Part shown: in pieces, positions 1 to 8,042 of the stretch | How positions within the stretch are numbered: position 1 is the first letter of the stretch | How the letters are laid out: every line of letters begins with the position of its first letter | Origin: Xanthobacter sp. NM-25 | GTDB lineage: Bacteria; Pseudomonadota; Alphaproteobacteria; Rhizobiales; Xanthobacteraceae | Reading direction: 5' to 3' | DNA: 64,000 nucleotides | NCBI RefSeq assembly: GCF_022138605.1 | Contig: NZ_JACBFS010000001.1 | Span: 310,001 to 374,000, forward strand | Made by a program: the position numbers and the translations under genes | The notes under the pieces: model-generated | Databases searched by the model: none | What the model saw: the letters and a program-made list of their open reading frames with translations, nothing else | What the model was told of the DNA's origin: nothing

Positions 1-825
1 GATATTTTTCACGAAATCCAGGAAGACCTGCGCCGCGAGCGCCTGCGCAAGCTGTGGGACCGGTTCGGGGCCCTCATCATTGCCGCGGTGGTGCTCGTCA
101 TCGTCGCTGCGGGAGCCTGGAGCGGCTATCGCTATTGGCGCACCCAGCAGGCCATCGCCGCCGGCGCGGAATTCCAGCAGGCGGTCACCCTTGCCGATGC
201 CGGCAAGTTCGCCGAGGCCGAAGCCGCCTTCGAGACCATCGCCAAGACCGGCCCCGAGGGCTACCGCGCCATCGCCGCCTTCCGTGCCGCCGGTGCCGCC
301 GCCGCCCGCGACCCGGCAGCCGGCGTTGCCGCGTTCGATGCCATCGCCGCCAACCGCAGTGTGGAGCCGCTGCTGCGCGACATGGCCCAGCTGCGCGCGG
401 GCATGATTCTGCTCGACACCGCCGATCTCGGCGAGGTGAAGAAGCGGGTGGGCGACCTGGCCGCCGGCACCGGCGCCCTGCGCAATTCCGCCCGTGAGGT
501 TCTGGCCCTCGCCCAGCTCAAGGCCGGCGATTCCGCCGCCGCCTACAAGACCGCCACCGACATTACCGAGGATGCCGGCAGCGCGCCGGGCGTGCGCTCG
601 CGCGCCGACCTGATCCGCCGCATCACCGCCGAGGCCGCAGCGCCCGCCGCACCTGCTACCGCGCCCGCCACTACCGGCGGCACCGCGTCCAAGGATGCTG
701 CGCCCGAGGATGGTGCGTCGAAGGCTGCTGCACCGGCGACGGCTCCGGCCGCGCCTGCTTCACCGATGCCCGCCGCGACGACGCCCGCCGCGACGATGCC
801 TGCCGCGCCGCCTGCGGCCCAGTAA
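1..825 (+). CDS. YfgM-like TPR membrane protein (5' end outside window)
   Basis: The reading frame is open from base 1, so the true start lies just upstream; 274 residues are visible. The visible N-terminus is a charged helix rich in Arg/Glu, then one hydrophobic segment at about visible residues 24-44, then an Ala-rich helical region that looks like degenerate TPR repeats. The tail, from about residue 210, is low-complexity Ala/Pro/Thr. This matches the single-pass YfgM/TPR_21 family, periplasmic helpers of the Sec translocon and outer-membrane assembly. That family sits next to bamB and der in many proteobacteria, and der follows here. The family call is fairly sure; the exact role is inferred from context. 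Confidence 0.75.
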   Translation, partial: DIFHEIQEDLRRERLRKLWDRFGALIIAAVVLVIVAAGAWSGYRYWRTQQAIAAGAEFQQAVTLADAGKFAEAEAAFETIAKTGPEGYRAIAAFRAAGAAAARDPAAGVAAFDAIAANRSVEPLLRDMAQLRAGMILLDTADLGEVKKRVGDLAAGTGALRNSAREVLALAQLKAGDSAAAYKTATDITEDAGSAPGVRSRADLIRRITAEAAAPAAPATAPATTGGTASKDAAPEDGASKAAAPATAPAAPASPMPAATTPAATMPAAPPAAQ

Positions 826-837
826 GAGAGGCCCGCC

Positions 838-1101
838 ATGAAGTCGTCATCCGGCCTGCTGCGACCACTGCGTCTGGCACTCGTCCTCGGTCTCGCCCTC
901 ACCGCCACCGGCTGCGAGACCCTGGAGAAGTTCAATCCCTTCGAGGAGAAGGAAAAGCCCCTGCCCGGCGAGCGCCATGCGGTGTTCCCGACCGGGGTGC
1001 CCGGTGTCGACTATTCAACAGGCCCCGGCCAGCCCACCAACGCCAACGCCCCCATTGATCTGCCTGCCCCGTCGGCATCCGGCGCGACCTCCTCGCGCTG
1101 A
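838..1101 (+). CDS. Small lipoprotein with a BamB-like N-terminal peptide
   Basis: An 87-residue protein with a signal peptide ending in the lipobox LTATGC, so Cys24 or nearby should be lipidated. The mature part is short and Pro-rich and holds the stretch NPFEEKEKPLPGER. From memory, this resembles the segment just after the lipid Cys in alphaproteobacterial BamB, which normally lies between the yfgM-like gene and der. The whole BamB beta-propeller (over 300 residues) is absent. It may be a BamB remnant or an independent small lipoprotein family. It lies 12 bases after the TPR gene and is probably co-transcribed with it. Confidence 0.7.
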   Translation: MKSSSGLLRPLRLALVLGLALTATGCETLEKFNPFEEKEKPLPGERHAVFPTGVPGVDYSTGPGQPTNANAPIDLPAPSASGATSSR

Positions 1102-1146
1102 CCCTGTGCCGACGTCGGCGATGGCCCTGCTTTTGAGCCTCTTTCC

Positions 1147-2520
1147 ATGAGCTTTACCCTGGCCATCGTCGGCCGCCCCAATGTGGGCAAGTCCACCCTG
1201 TTCAACCGCCTCGTGGGCAAGAAGCTCGCGCTGGTGGACGATCGTCCTGGCGTCACCCGCGACCGCCGCGAAGGCGAGGCCCATCTGGGCGATCTCACCT
1301 TCCGCATCGTCGATACCGCCGGCCTGGAAGAGGCGAGCGCCGCCAGCCTCGAGGGCCGCATGCGGGCCCAGACCGAGGCGGCCATCGGCGATGCCGATGC
1401 CATCTTGTTCCTCATCGACGCCCGGGTGGGGCTCACCCCCACCGACCGGGCCTTCGCCAGCCTGGTGCGCCGCTCCGGCAAGCCCACCATCCTGGTCGCC
1501 AACAAGAGTGAGGGACGCGGTGGCGAGGCGGGTGCGATCGAGGCCTTCGCTTTGGGCCTGGGTGAGCCGGTGCCGTTCTCCGCCGAGCATGGCGAAGGCC
1601 TGTCTGACCTCTACGACGCCATCTGCGCCGCTCTGCCAGAGCAGACCAAGCTGCCGGAAGACGAGGACGAGGACGAAGAGGCGGATGCCGGCGAGGCCGA
1701 TGACGGCGCGCCCAAGCGTCCCATCAAGGTGGCGGTGCTGGGGCGGCCCAATGCCGGCAAGTCCACCCTCATCAACCGCCTGCTGGGCGAGGATCGCCTG
1801 CTCACCGGCCCGGAAGCCGGCATCACCCGCGATTCCATCGCCGTGGAGGTGACGTTCCACGGCACCCGGCTGGAGGTGTTCGACACCGCCGGCCTGCGCA
1901 AGCGCGCCCGCATCGACGACAAGCTGGAGAAGCTCTCCGCCGCCGATGCCCTGCGGGCCATGAAGTTCGCCGAGGTGGTGGTGGTGCTGATCGACGCCAC
2001 CCGCCCGTTCGAGGAACAGGACCTGCGCATTGCCGATCTGGTGGCGCGCGAAGGCCGCGCCGTGGTGATCGGCTACAACAAGTCGGACCTCATCGCCCGT
2101 GGCGGCCTCGCCACCCGGCTGCGGGAGGAAGCGGACCACCTGTTGCCGCAGCTGCGGGGCGTACCCATCGTGGCGCTCTCGGGCCTCACCGGGCATGGCC
2201 TCGACAAGCTGGTGGAAGCCATCGCCCAGGCCCACAAGGTGTGGAACAAGCGCGTCGCCACCAACCCGCTCAACCGCTTCCTGCAGCAGATCGTCGACAA
2301 CCACCCGCCGCCGGCGGTGTCGGGACGCCGCGTGAAGTTGCGCTACATGACCCAGCCGAAGGCCCGCCCGCCATCGTTCGTGCTGTTCTGCTCACGGGCC
2401 GATGCGCTTCCGGAAAGCTATATCCGCTACATCACCAATGCCCTGCGGGAAACCTTCAATCTGCCGGGCGTGCCGATCCGCCTGACCCTGCGCCAGAAGG
2501 ACAATCCCTACGCCGACTGA
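1147..2520 (+). CDS. der: Ribosome-assembly GTPase Der (EngA)
   Basis: A 457-residue protein with the two tandem GTPase domains that define Der. The first P-loop is GRPNVGKST at residues 9-17 and the second is GRPNAGKST at 199-207, each followed by a DTAG switch II motif. A strongly acidic linker (about residues 169-190) joins them, and a KH-like domain closes the protein. Der acts in the cytoplasm in maturation of the 50S ribosomal subunit. The length is typical. The start at 1147 puts the first P-loop at its usual distance from the N-terminus. It follows the TPR and lipoprotein genes on the same strand, the common yfgM/bamB/der order. Confidence 0.97.
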   Translation: MSFTLAIVGRPNVGKSTLFNRLVGKKLALVDDRPGVTRDRREGEAHLGDLTFRIVDTAGLEEASAASLEGRMRAQTEAAIGDADAILFLIDARVGLTPTDRAFASLVRRSGKPTILVANKSEGRGGEAGAIEAFALGLGEPVPFSAEHGEGLSDLYDAICAALPEQTKLPEDEDEDEEADAGEADDGAPKRPIKVAVLGRPNAGKSTLINRLLGEDRLLTGPEAGITRDSIAVEVTFHGTRLEVFDTAGLRKRARIDDKLEKLSAADALRAMKFAEVVVVLIDATRPFEEQDLRIADLVAREGRAVVIGYNKSDLIARGGLATRLREEADHLLPQLRGVPIVALSGLTGHGLDKLVEAIAQAHKVWNKRVATNPLNRFLQQIVDNHPPPAVSGRRVKLRYMTQPKARPPSFVLFCSRADALPESYIRYITNALRETFNLPGVPIRLTLRQKDNPYAD

Positions 2521-2655
2521 GCCGTGTCTGCAGCGGCGCGGCCGCAAGGGCCTCCTTCAGGGCACCGCAAGGGCATGATGGGTGGCGAATGGAGAGACGG
2601 CATTAAGCTCTCGACGGCATAATCGCGCGGATTTCGCCCCTGCGGAGACCGCTTG

Positions 2656-3699
2656 ATGTCCGTCGATTCGCCGTCCGTGCCTGCGCCCTCCAGCCGTCCG
2701 AAGCTGGCGCACGGCTTCAGCCGCCGCCGCTTTCTGCAGCTCGGCATGGCGCTGAGCGGCGGCGTCGCCCTCGACGCCCTGTGGCCGGTACAGGCCGCTG
2801 ATGATCCGGACCTCGCCGCCATCGCCGCCCTCAAGCCGGGCCAGTATGTCTGGCATCCCGAGCGGGCGCCGGAGGGCTTCGTGGCGGTGGTGGTGAACCT
2901 CGACGATCAGCGCGCCTATGTCTATCGCAACGGCGTGCGCATCGGCGTGTCCACGGTCTCCACCGGTCGCGAGGGGCACGACACGCCCACCGGCGTGTTC
3001 ACCATCCTCGGCAAGGATGCCGATCACCACTCCTCCATCTACAACAACGCCTCCATGCCGTTCACCGAGCGCCTGACCTGGTCGGGCGTGGCGCTGCATG
3101 CGGGCGGCCTGCCGGGCTATCCCTCCTCCCACGGCTGCGTTCACCTGCCGCTCGCCTTCGCCAAGGAGCTGTTCTCCATCACCCATGTGGGCACGCCGGT
3201 GATCATCGCCGACAACCACACCGCGCCGCAGGATGTGCTTCATCCCGGCCTCATCATGAGCGAAGGGCTGGAGCAGGAGCTGGCGGTGAATGCCACCGGC
3301 GCCGGCGCGCCGGAGGACATGGCGGCGGCCGAGACCGCGGTCGCCATGGTGGCGAGCGCCGCCGACAAGTCCCTCACCGTGCTGCGGGGCGGCCAGGTGG
3401 TGCTGCAGGGCCCCATCGCCATCTCTGATCCGAGCGCGCCCCTGGGCAATGTGGTCTATGTGCTGGCCAGCCGCGATGGCACCCCGCGCTGGAGCGCCAT
3501 TTCCTACGAAGGCAACGCCGCGCCCGCCGGAGAGGCCGCGCAGGCGCTGGCCCGCATCACCGTGGATCCCTCCATCAACCGCCAGGTGGCGAGCCTCATG
3601 CACCCTGGCGCCACCTTGCTGGTCACCGATCTTCCGGCCCATCCGGGCACCCGCACCGGCCGCGATTTCGTGGTGCTCACCCACAAGATGGTGAGCTGA
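2656..3699 (+). CDS. L,D-transpeptidase (YkuD family), probable Tat-exported
   Basis: A 347-residue protein. The start at ATG 2656 is preceded by GGAGA at good spacing; a TTG lies one codon upstream. The N-terminus has a twin-arginine-like signal (SRRRFLQLGMALSGG). The YkuD catalytic signature SHGCVH is present with the nucleophile at Cys161, preceded by a His in the LHAGG stretch. These enzymes make or edit 3-3 cross-links in peptidoglycan, or attach proteins to it, in the periplasm. The roughly 170 residues after the catalytic domain are not recognised. The next gene, mepA, begins 2 bases later, so the two form a cell-wall remodelling pair. Confidence 0.9.
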   Translation: MSVDSPSVPAPSSRPKLAHGFSRRRFLQLGMALSGGVALDALWPVQAADDPDLAAIAALKPGQYVWHPERAPEGFVAVVVNLDDQRAYVYRNGVRIGVSTVSTGREGHDTPTGVFTILGKDADHHSSIYNNASMPFTERLTWSGVALHAGGLPGYPSSHGCVHLPLAFAKELFSITHVGTPVIIADNHTAPQDVLHPGLIMSEGLEQELAVNATGAGAPEDMAAAETAVAMVASAADKSLTVLRGGQVVLQGPIAISDPSAPLGNVVYVLASRDGTPRWSAISYEGNAAPAGEAAQALARITVDPSINRQVASLMHPGATLLVTDLPAHPGTRTGRDFVVLTHKMVS

Positions 3700-3701
3700 G
3701 C

Positions 3702-4616
3702 ATGGCGCCAGCCTCGCCCGGCCGCCTCCGGCGCGCCCTGCGGCTCGGCGCCGCCACGCTGGCGACGCTGCTGGCGACGGGCGCCCACGCCGAGCAGGCG
3801 CCGCCCGCCAAGGAATTGTTCGGACGCGCCCGGGCGCCCGCCAGCGAATTCCTGCCGGAAGCCATCGGCTTCTACTCCAAGGGATGCCTGGCCGGTGGCG
3901 AGGCCCTGGCCATCACCGGGCCGGAGGCCAAGGGGCCCCTGTGGCAGGTCATGCGGCTTTCGCGCCATCGCAATTTCGGCCACCCGCAGTTGATCGCCTT
4001 CCTCGAACGGTTCGCCCAGAAGGTGCCCCAGGTCTCGGGCTGGAGTGGAATCCTTGTCGGCGACATGTCGCAGCCGCGTGGCGGCCCCATGCTCACCGGC
4101 CATGCCTCCCACCAGATCGGCCTCGATGCCGACATCTGGCTCACCCCCAGCCCCGGCCGCGTCCTGACCACCGAAGAGCGGGAGAAGATCTCCGCCACCA
4201 TGATGGTGCGCGCCGACCGGCGCGACATTAACCCGGCGAACTGGCGCCCGGACCATTGGAAGGTGATCCGCGCCGCCGCCACCGATCCCGGCGTCGAGCG
4301 CATCTTCGTCAACGCCGCCATCAAGAAGGCGCTGTGCCGGGATGCTTCGGGTGATCGCGCCTGGCTCGCCAAGGTGCGCCCCTATTGGGGTCACGACTAC
4401 CACATGCACGTGCGCCTGGCCTGCCCCACCGGCAATGCCGACTGCCGGCCCCAAGAGGCGCCGCCCCCCGGTGACGGCTGCGGCAGTGAACTCGACTGGT
4501 GGTTTTCCGACGCGGTGCTGCACCCCAAGCCCGACAAGGAACCCGCAAAGCCCAAACCGCCTTTAACGCTCAAGGACCTGCCGCCCGCATGCGCGGTGGT
4601 CCTCAACGGGAAATAG
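3702..4616 (+). CDS. mepA: Penicillin-insensitive murein endopeptidase MepA
   Basis: A 304-residue protein with a cleavable signal peptide ending near AHA. The LAS metallopeptidase zinc site is visible: SHQIGLDAD gives His137 and Asp144, and HMH gives His236. MepA hydrolyses D-alanyl-meso-diaminopimelate cross-bridges (4-3 and 3-3) in the periplasm. That fits the L,D-transpeptidase encoded 2 bases upstream, since one enzyme could make the 3-3 bonds the other cuts. Several Cys residues, including a pair near the C-terminus, suggest disulfides as in the E. coli enzyme. Length and motif order are normal for the family. Confidence 0.93.
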   Translation: MAPASPGRLRRALRLGAATLATLLATGAHAEQAPPAKELFGRARAPASEFLPEAIGFYSKGCLAGGEALAITGPEAKGPLWQVMRLSRHRNFGHPQLIAFLERFAQKVPQVSGWSGILVGDMSQPRGGPMLTGHASHQIGLDADIWLTPSPGRVLTTEEREKISATMMVRADRRDINPANWRPDHWKVIRAAATDPGVERIFVNAAIKKALCRDASGDRAWLAKVRPYWGHDYHMHVRLACPTGNADCRPQEAPPPGDGCGSELDWWFSDAVLHPKPDKEPAKPKPPLTLKDLPPACAVVLNGK

Positions 4617-4644
4617 GGCCAAAACGCCAACCAGGGAGCCCGCC

Positions 4645-5550
4645 ATGGCCGACCTCTCCGATCTCTTCCCGGGCTTTGCCTCCCATTATGTGGAAACCAA
4701 GGCCGGCCGCATCTTTCTGAGGCAGGGGGGCGAGGGGCCGCCGCTGCTGCTGCTGCACGGCTACCCCGAGAGCCATGTGATGTGGCACCAGGTGGCGCAG
4801 CGCCTTGCCGAGCACTTCACCCTGGTGATCCCCGACCTGCCCGGCTACGGCTGGAGCGCGGCGCCGGAACCGGGCCCGGACCATTTCCCTTATGCCAAAA
4901 GGGCGATGGCGGCGGCCATGGTGGAGCTGATGGAGCATCTCGGCTTCGCCCATTTCAACCTCATGGGCCATGACCGCGGCGCCCGGGTGGGCTACCGCCT
5001 CGGCCTCGACAATCCGGGCCGGCTCGACCGCCTGGTGCTGCTCGACATCGCCCCCACCTACATCATGTGGCACAAGATGGACCGGGCGCGGGCGCTGCAG
5101 GTCTATCACTGGTCGTTCCTCGCCCAGCCGGCACCGCTGCCGGAGAAGCTGATCTCCAGCCGATCCGATTTCTATCTCGAATGGACGCTGGCGAGCTGGA
5201 CAGCCACAAAAGACCTCTCCGCTTTCGACGCCCGCGCCCTCGCCTATTACCGGGCCGCCTACGCCTCGCCGGACCGGCTCCATGCCATGTGTGCGGATTA
5301 TCGCGCCGGCGCCACCCTCGATCTCGCCCATGACGAGGCCGACATCGCTGCCGGCCGCACCCTCTCCTGCCCCACGTTCCTTGCCTGGGGAGAGGCGGGC
5401 ATTCCCGGACGCGGCGCCAATCCGCTGGATGCCTGGCGGGTGCTGGCGCCGGAGGTGACTGGGGCCGCGGTGCCCGGGGGCCACTTCATGTGCGAGGAGG
5501 CCCCCGGCCCCACCCTTGATACGGTGCTGCCGTTCCTCACCAAAGCTTGA
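4645..5550 (+). CDS. Fluoroacetate dehalogenase-like alpha/beta hydrolase
   Basis: A 301-residue alpha/beta hydrolase closely resembling the defluorinase FAcD of Rhodopseudomonas palustris. All the residues known to matter in FAcD are at the same numbers here: nucleophile Asp110 in GHDRGAR, carboxylate-binding Arg111 and Arg114, acid Asp134, halide pocket His155, Trp156 and Tyr219, and base His280. FAcD replaces the C-F bond of fluoroacetate by a hydroxyl, giving glycolate and fluoride. One nearby position differs: FAcD Tyr141 is Met here. The start has a GGGAG site 8-9 bases upstream. The protein is cytoplasmic. Activity on fluoroacetate, chloroacetate or another 2-haloacid is inferred, not shown. 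Confidence 0.85.
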   Translation: MADLSDLFPGFASHYVETKAGRIFLRQGGEGPPLLLLHGYPESHVMWHQVAQRLAEHFTLVIPDLPGYGWSAAPEPGPDHFPYAKRAMAAAMVELMEHLGFAHFNLMGHDRGARVGYRLGLDNPGRLDRLVLLDIAPTYIMWHKMDRARALQVYHWSFLAQPAPLPEKLISSRSDFYLEWTLASWTATKDLSAFDARALAYYRAAYASPDRLHAMCADYRAGATLDLAHDEADIAAGRTLSCPTFLAWGEAGIPGRGANPLDAWRVLAPEVTGAAVPGGHFMCEEAPGPTLDTVLPFLTKA

Positions 5551-5558
5551 CGGCATCA

Positions 5559-5598
5559 CCAGCCATCGGCATTGCCTAGGGTCAATGTCGATGGCTGG
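5559..5598. repeat. 16-bp inverted repeat (one mismatch), 8-bp spacer
   Basis: Arms at 5559-5574 and 5583-5598 pair at 15 of 16 positions around the spacer cctagggt. It begins just after the dehalogenase stop codon and lies upstream of the heptose kinase. There is no T-run on either side, so it is not a standard intrinsic terminator. It could be an operator or an mRNA 3'-end stabilising hairpin. Confidence 0.6.
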
Positions 5599-5664
5599 CG
5601 CGCCGACCTAGAATGGCAGCCTGAGTTCCGTCTTTCCGATTTCTGCCGACCACTCCCCCAAGAT

Positions 5665-5716
5665 CGCTCCCAAGAAACGCTCCCAAGAAACGTTCCCAAG
5701 AGTCGCACCTAAGGAT
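5665..5716 (+). repeat. 13-bp degenerate tandem repeats in the hddA leader
   Basis: Four consecutive 13-base units start at 5665, 5678, 5691 and 5704. The first two are identical (cgctcccaagaaa) and the next two diverge. A related half-unit lies upstream at about 5651 and the array runs into the ATG at 5724. The last unit supplies the AAGGAT ribosome-binding site, so the repeat number sets the length of the leader but not the reading frame. Confidence 0.8.
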
Positions 5717-5723
5717 CGCACCC

Positions 5724-6773
5724 ATGGCCATCGGCGATGCGCTCAACGTCCGCGCCCGTGCTCCCCTCCGCCTCGGCCTTGCCGGGGGCGGCACCGATCT
5801 GTCGCCGTATTGCGACGAGTTCGGCGGCAATGTGCTGAATGCCACCATCGACCGCTTCGCCTATGCGCATGTTCGCACCAACCGCATCGGCGCGCTGGTG
5901 CTGCGCGCCCGGGACGTGGGCACCGAAGAGGTGCTGGAGCCGAGCCTGGATCACCCCATCCGCGAGGGATTGATCCTGCATCGCGCCGTCTACACGCACA
6001 TGATGCGGACCTATTGTGACGGGGTGGCGCTGCCGCTCACCATGTCCACCACCATCGACGTGCCGGCCGGTTCCGGGCTCGGCGCCTCCTCGGCGCTGGT
6101 GGTGGCCTTGATCGAGGCGTTCCGCTACGCGCTCCACCTACCGCTGGGCCCTTATGACGTGGCGCGCCTCGCCTTCGAGATCGAGCGCGAGCATCTCGGC
6201 CTTGCCGGCGGCCGGCAGGATCAGTATTCGGCCGCCTTCGGTGGGGTGAACTTCATCGAATTCCTGCCGTCCGATCGGGTCATCGTCAATCCACTGCGTA
6301 TTCGCCGTGAGTTCCTGAACGAGTTCGAGGCCTCCCTGGTGATCTGCTTTACCGGCCAGTCGCGCCAGTCGGAGACCATCATCAAGGAACAGGTGGCCGG
6401 CCTGAAGCAGATGGACACCAAGACCGTCGAGAACATGCACAAGCTGAAGCAGGACGCCATCGAGATGAAGCTCGCGCTGCTGCGCGGCGACATTCGCGGC
6501 ACCGCCGAGATCCTCGGCCGCTCCTGGGCCGCCAAGAAGGCCACCGCCGCCGGCGTCGCCACCGCGGCCGTGGACCGGTTGTATGACGAGGCGATGGCGG
6601 CGGATGCGTGGGCCGGCAAGGTTTCCGGCGCTGGCGGCGGCGGCTTCCTGATGTTCCTGACCGACCCGGAGAACGCCTATCGCCTCAAGCAGGTGCTGAA
6701 CGCCGCCGGCGGCCAGGCCAGTTCGGTGAAGTTCACCTTCGAGGGCGCCGAAGGCTGGCCGATCTGCCTGTGA
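5724..6773 (+). CDS. hddA: D-glycero-alpha-D-manno-heptose 7-phosphate kinase (GHMP kinase)
   Basis: A 349-residue GHMP-superfamily kinase. The N-terminal substrate motif is RLGLAGGGTDLSPY, the ATP loop is PAGSGLGASSA, and the C-terminal glycine motif is KVSGAGGGGF. The GGGTD motif is typical of the HddA/fucokinase-like branch. HddA phosphorylates D-glycero-D-manno-heptose 7-phosphate at C1 (alpha) in the route to GDP-heptose. The following gene carries the next two activities, which supports this substrate over other sugars. AAGGAT precedes the ATG by 8 bases. Sugar specificity is inferred from context. Confidence 0.87.
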   Translation: MAIGDALNVRARAPLRLGLAGGGTDLSPYCDEFGGNVLNATIDRFAYAHVRTNRIGALVLRARDVGTEEVLEPSLDHPIREGLILHRAVYTHMMRTYCDGVALPLTMSTTIDVPAGSGLGASSALVVALIEAFRYALHLPLGPYDVARLAFEIEREHLGLAGGRQDQYSAAFGGVNFIEFLPSDRVIVNPLRIRREFLNEFEASLVICFTGQSRQSETIIKEQVAGLKQMDTKTVENMHKLKQDAIEMKLALLRGDIRGTAEILGRSWAAKKATAAGVATAAVDRLYDEAMAADAWAGKVSGAGGGGFLMFLTDPENAYRLKQVLNAAGGQASSVKFTFEGAEGWPICL

Positions 6774-6795
6774 CCGGCGGCACGCGAAAGAAGGG

Positions 6796-8031
6796 GTGGG
6801 GATCGTGGTGAAGCAGTGTGTCATTCTCCTCGGTGGTCTCGGCACGCGCCTCGGCGCGCTCACCGCCGATACGCCCAAACCCCTGCTTCCGGTGGGTGAC
6901 ATTCCCTTCGTCGAGGTCCTGATCGCCGAGGCGCGCCGGCGCGGCTTCACCCATTTCCTGCTGCTCGCCGGCCACCGCGCCGAGGTGGTGCGGGACTATA
7001 TCGACAGCACCGACGTACGCGGCCGCTTCGATGCCACGGTGGAGATCGCGGTGGAGACCACCCCGCTCGGCACCGGCGGCGCCCTGGTGAACGCCCTGCC
7101 GCTGCTGGACGACACCTTCCTGCTGCTCAACGGCGACACCTGGTTCGACTTCAACTGGCTGGATCTGGTGGCCACCACCCTCGACCACGGTGCCGATTTC
7201 GGCATGGCGCTGCGGCTGGTGGAGCAGCCGGACCGCTATGAGACCATCGTTCTGGAAGGCGCGCGGGTGCGCGCGGTGCGGCCGCGCGCGGCCGGGCTGG
7301 CGCGGGCGCTCATCAATGGCGGCGTCTATGTGCTGCGCCGCGCCTGCCTGGAGCGGCTCGCCATGCCCTCTTCGCTGGAGGCGGACCTGCTGCCCGCCCT
7401 GGTGGCGGAGGGGCGCATGGCCGGCGTCTCCTATGACGGCTTCTTCATCGACATCGGCATTCCTGAGACCTATGCGGCCGCCCAGACCTCCGTGCCAGCG
7501 CAGCGCTGCCGGCCGGCGGTGTTCCTCGATCGTGACGGCGTGCTGAACGTGGACACCGGCTATGTCCACGCGCCGGAGGACTTCACCTGGATCCCCGGCG
7601 CCAAGGCGGCGGTGAAGCGCTTCAACGACCTCGGCTATTACACCTTCGTCGTCACCAACCAGGCGGGTGTCGCCCGCGGCTATTATGACGAGGCGCAGGT
7701 GGGGCGCCTGCATGCCTGGATGCAGGAGGAGCTGCGCGCGGTCGGCGCCTCCATCGACGACTGGCGCTACTGCCCCTACCACCCGGAAGGCACGGTGGAG
7801 CGCTACCGGCAGGTCCATGATTGGCGCAAGCCCGCGCCGGGCATGCTGCTGGACCTCTTGGCCCACTGGCCTGTGGACCGCGCCCATGCTTTGCTGATCG
7901 GCGACAAGGGCTCGGATCTCGAGGCGGCCACCGGTGCCGGCGTCCCCGGCCATCTGTTCACCGGCGGCAACCTGCTGACATTCGTTGAAGGACTGCACCC
8001 CGGCGCCGCCCACCCGGCCCCCAACCGCTGA
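6796..8031 (+). CDS. Fused heptose-1-phosphate nucleotidyltransferase / heptose bisphosphate phosphatase
   Basis: A 411-residue two-domain protein. Residues about 5-235 form a sugar-nucleotide transferase (LLGGLGTRLG with TPKPLLPVGD), like HddC, which makes GDP-D-glycero-alpha-D-manno-heptose. Residues about 240-411 form a HAD phosphatase like GmhB: DRDGVLN with Asp245/Asp247, then CPYHPEG, then the KPAPGM region. GmhB removes the C7 phosphate from heptose 1,7-bisphosphate, so the order kinase, then fusion, fits the pathway. GmhB normally binds zinc through CxH plus CxC; the second pair is replaced here by HDW, so the zinc site is incomplete. The start is GTG (several in a row), with GAAAGAAGG just upstream. 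Confidence 0.85.
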   Translation: MGIVVKQCVILLGGLGTRLGALTADTPKPLLPVGDIPFVEVLIAEARRRGFTHFLLLAGHRAEVVRDYIDSTDVRGRFDATVEIAVETTPLGTGGALVNALPLLDDTFLLLNGDTWFDFNWLDLVATTLDHGADFGMALRLVEQPDRYETIVLEGARVRAVRPRAAGLARALINGGVYVLRRACLERLAMPSSLEADLLPALVAEGRMAGVSYDGFFIDIGIPETYAAAQTSVPAQRCRPAVFLDRDGVLNVDTGYVHAPEDFTWIPGAKAAVKRFNDLGYYTFVVTNQAGVARGYYDEAQVGRLHAWMQEELRAVGASIDDWRYCPYHPEGTVERYRQVHDWRKPAPGMLLDLLAHWPVDRAHALLIGDKGSDLEAATGAGVPGHLFTGGNLLTFVEGLHPGAAHPAPNR

Positions 8032-8042
8032 AGGCCTGCCCG

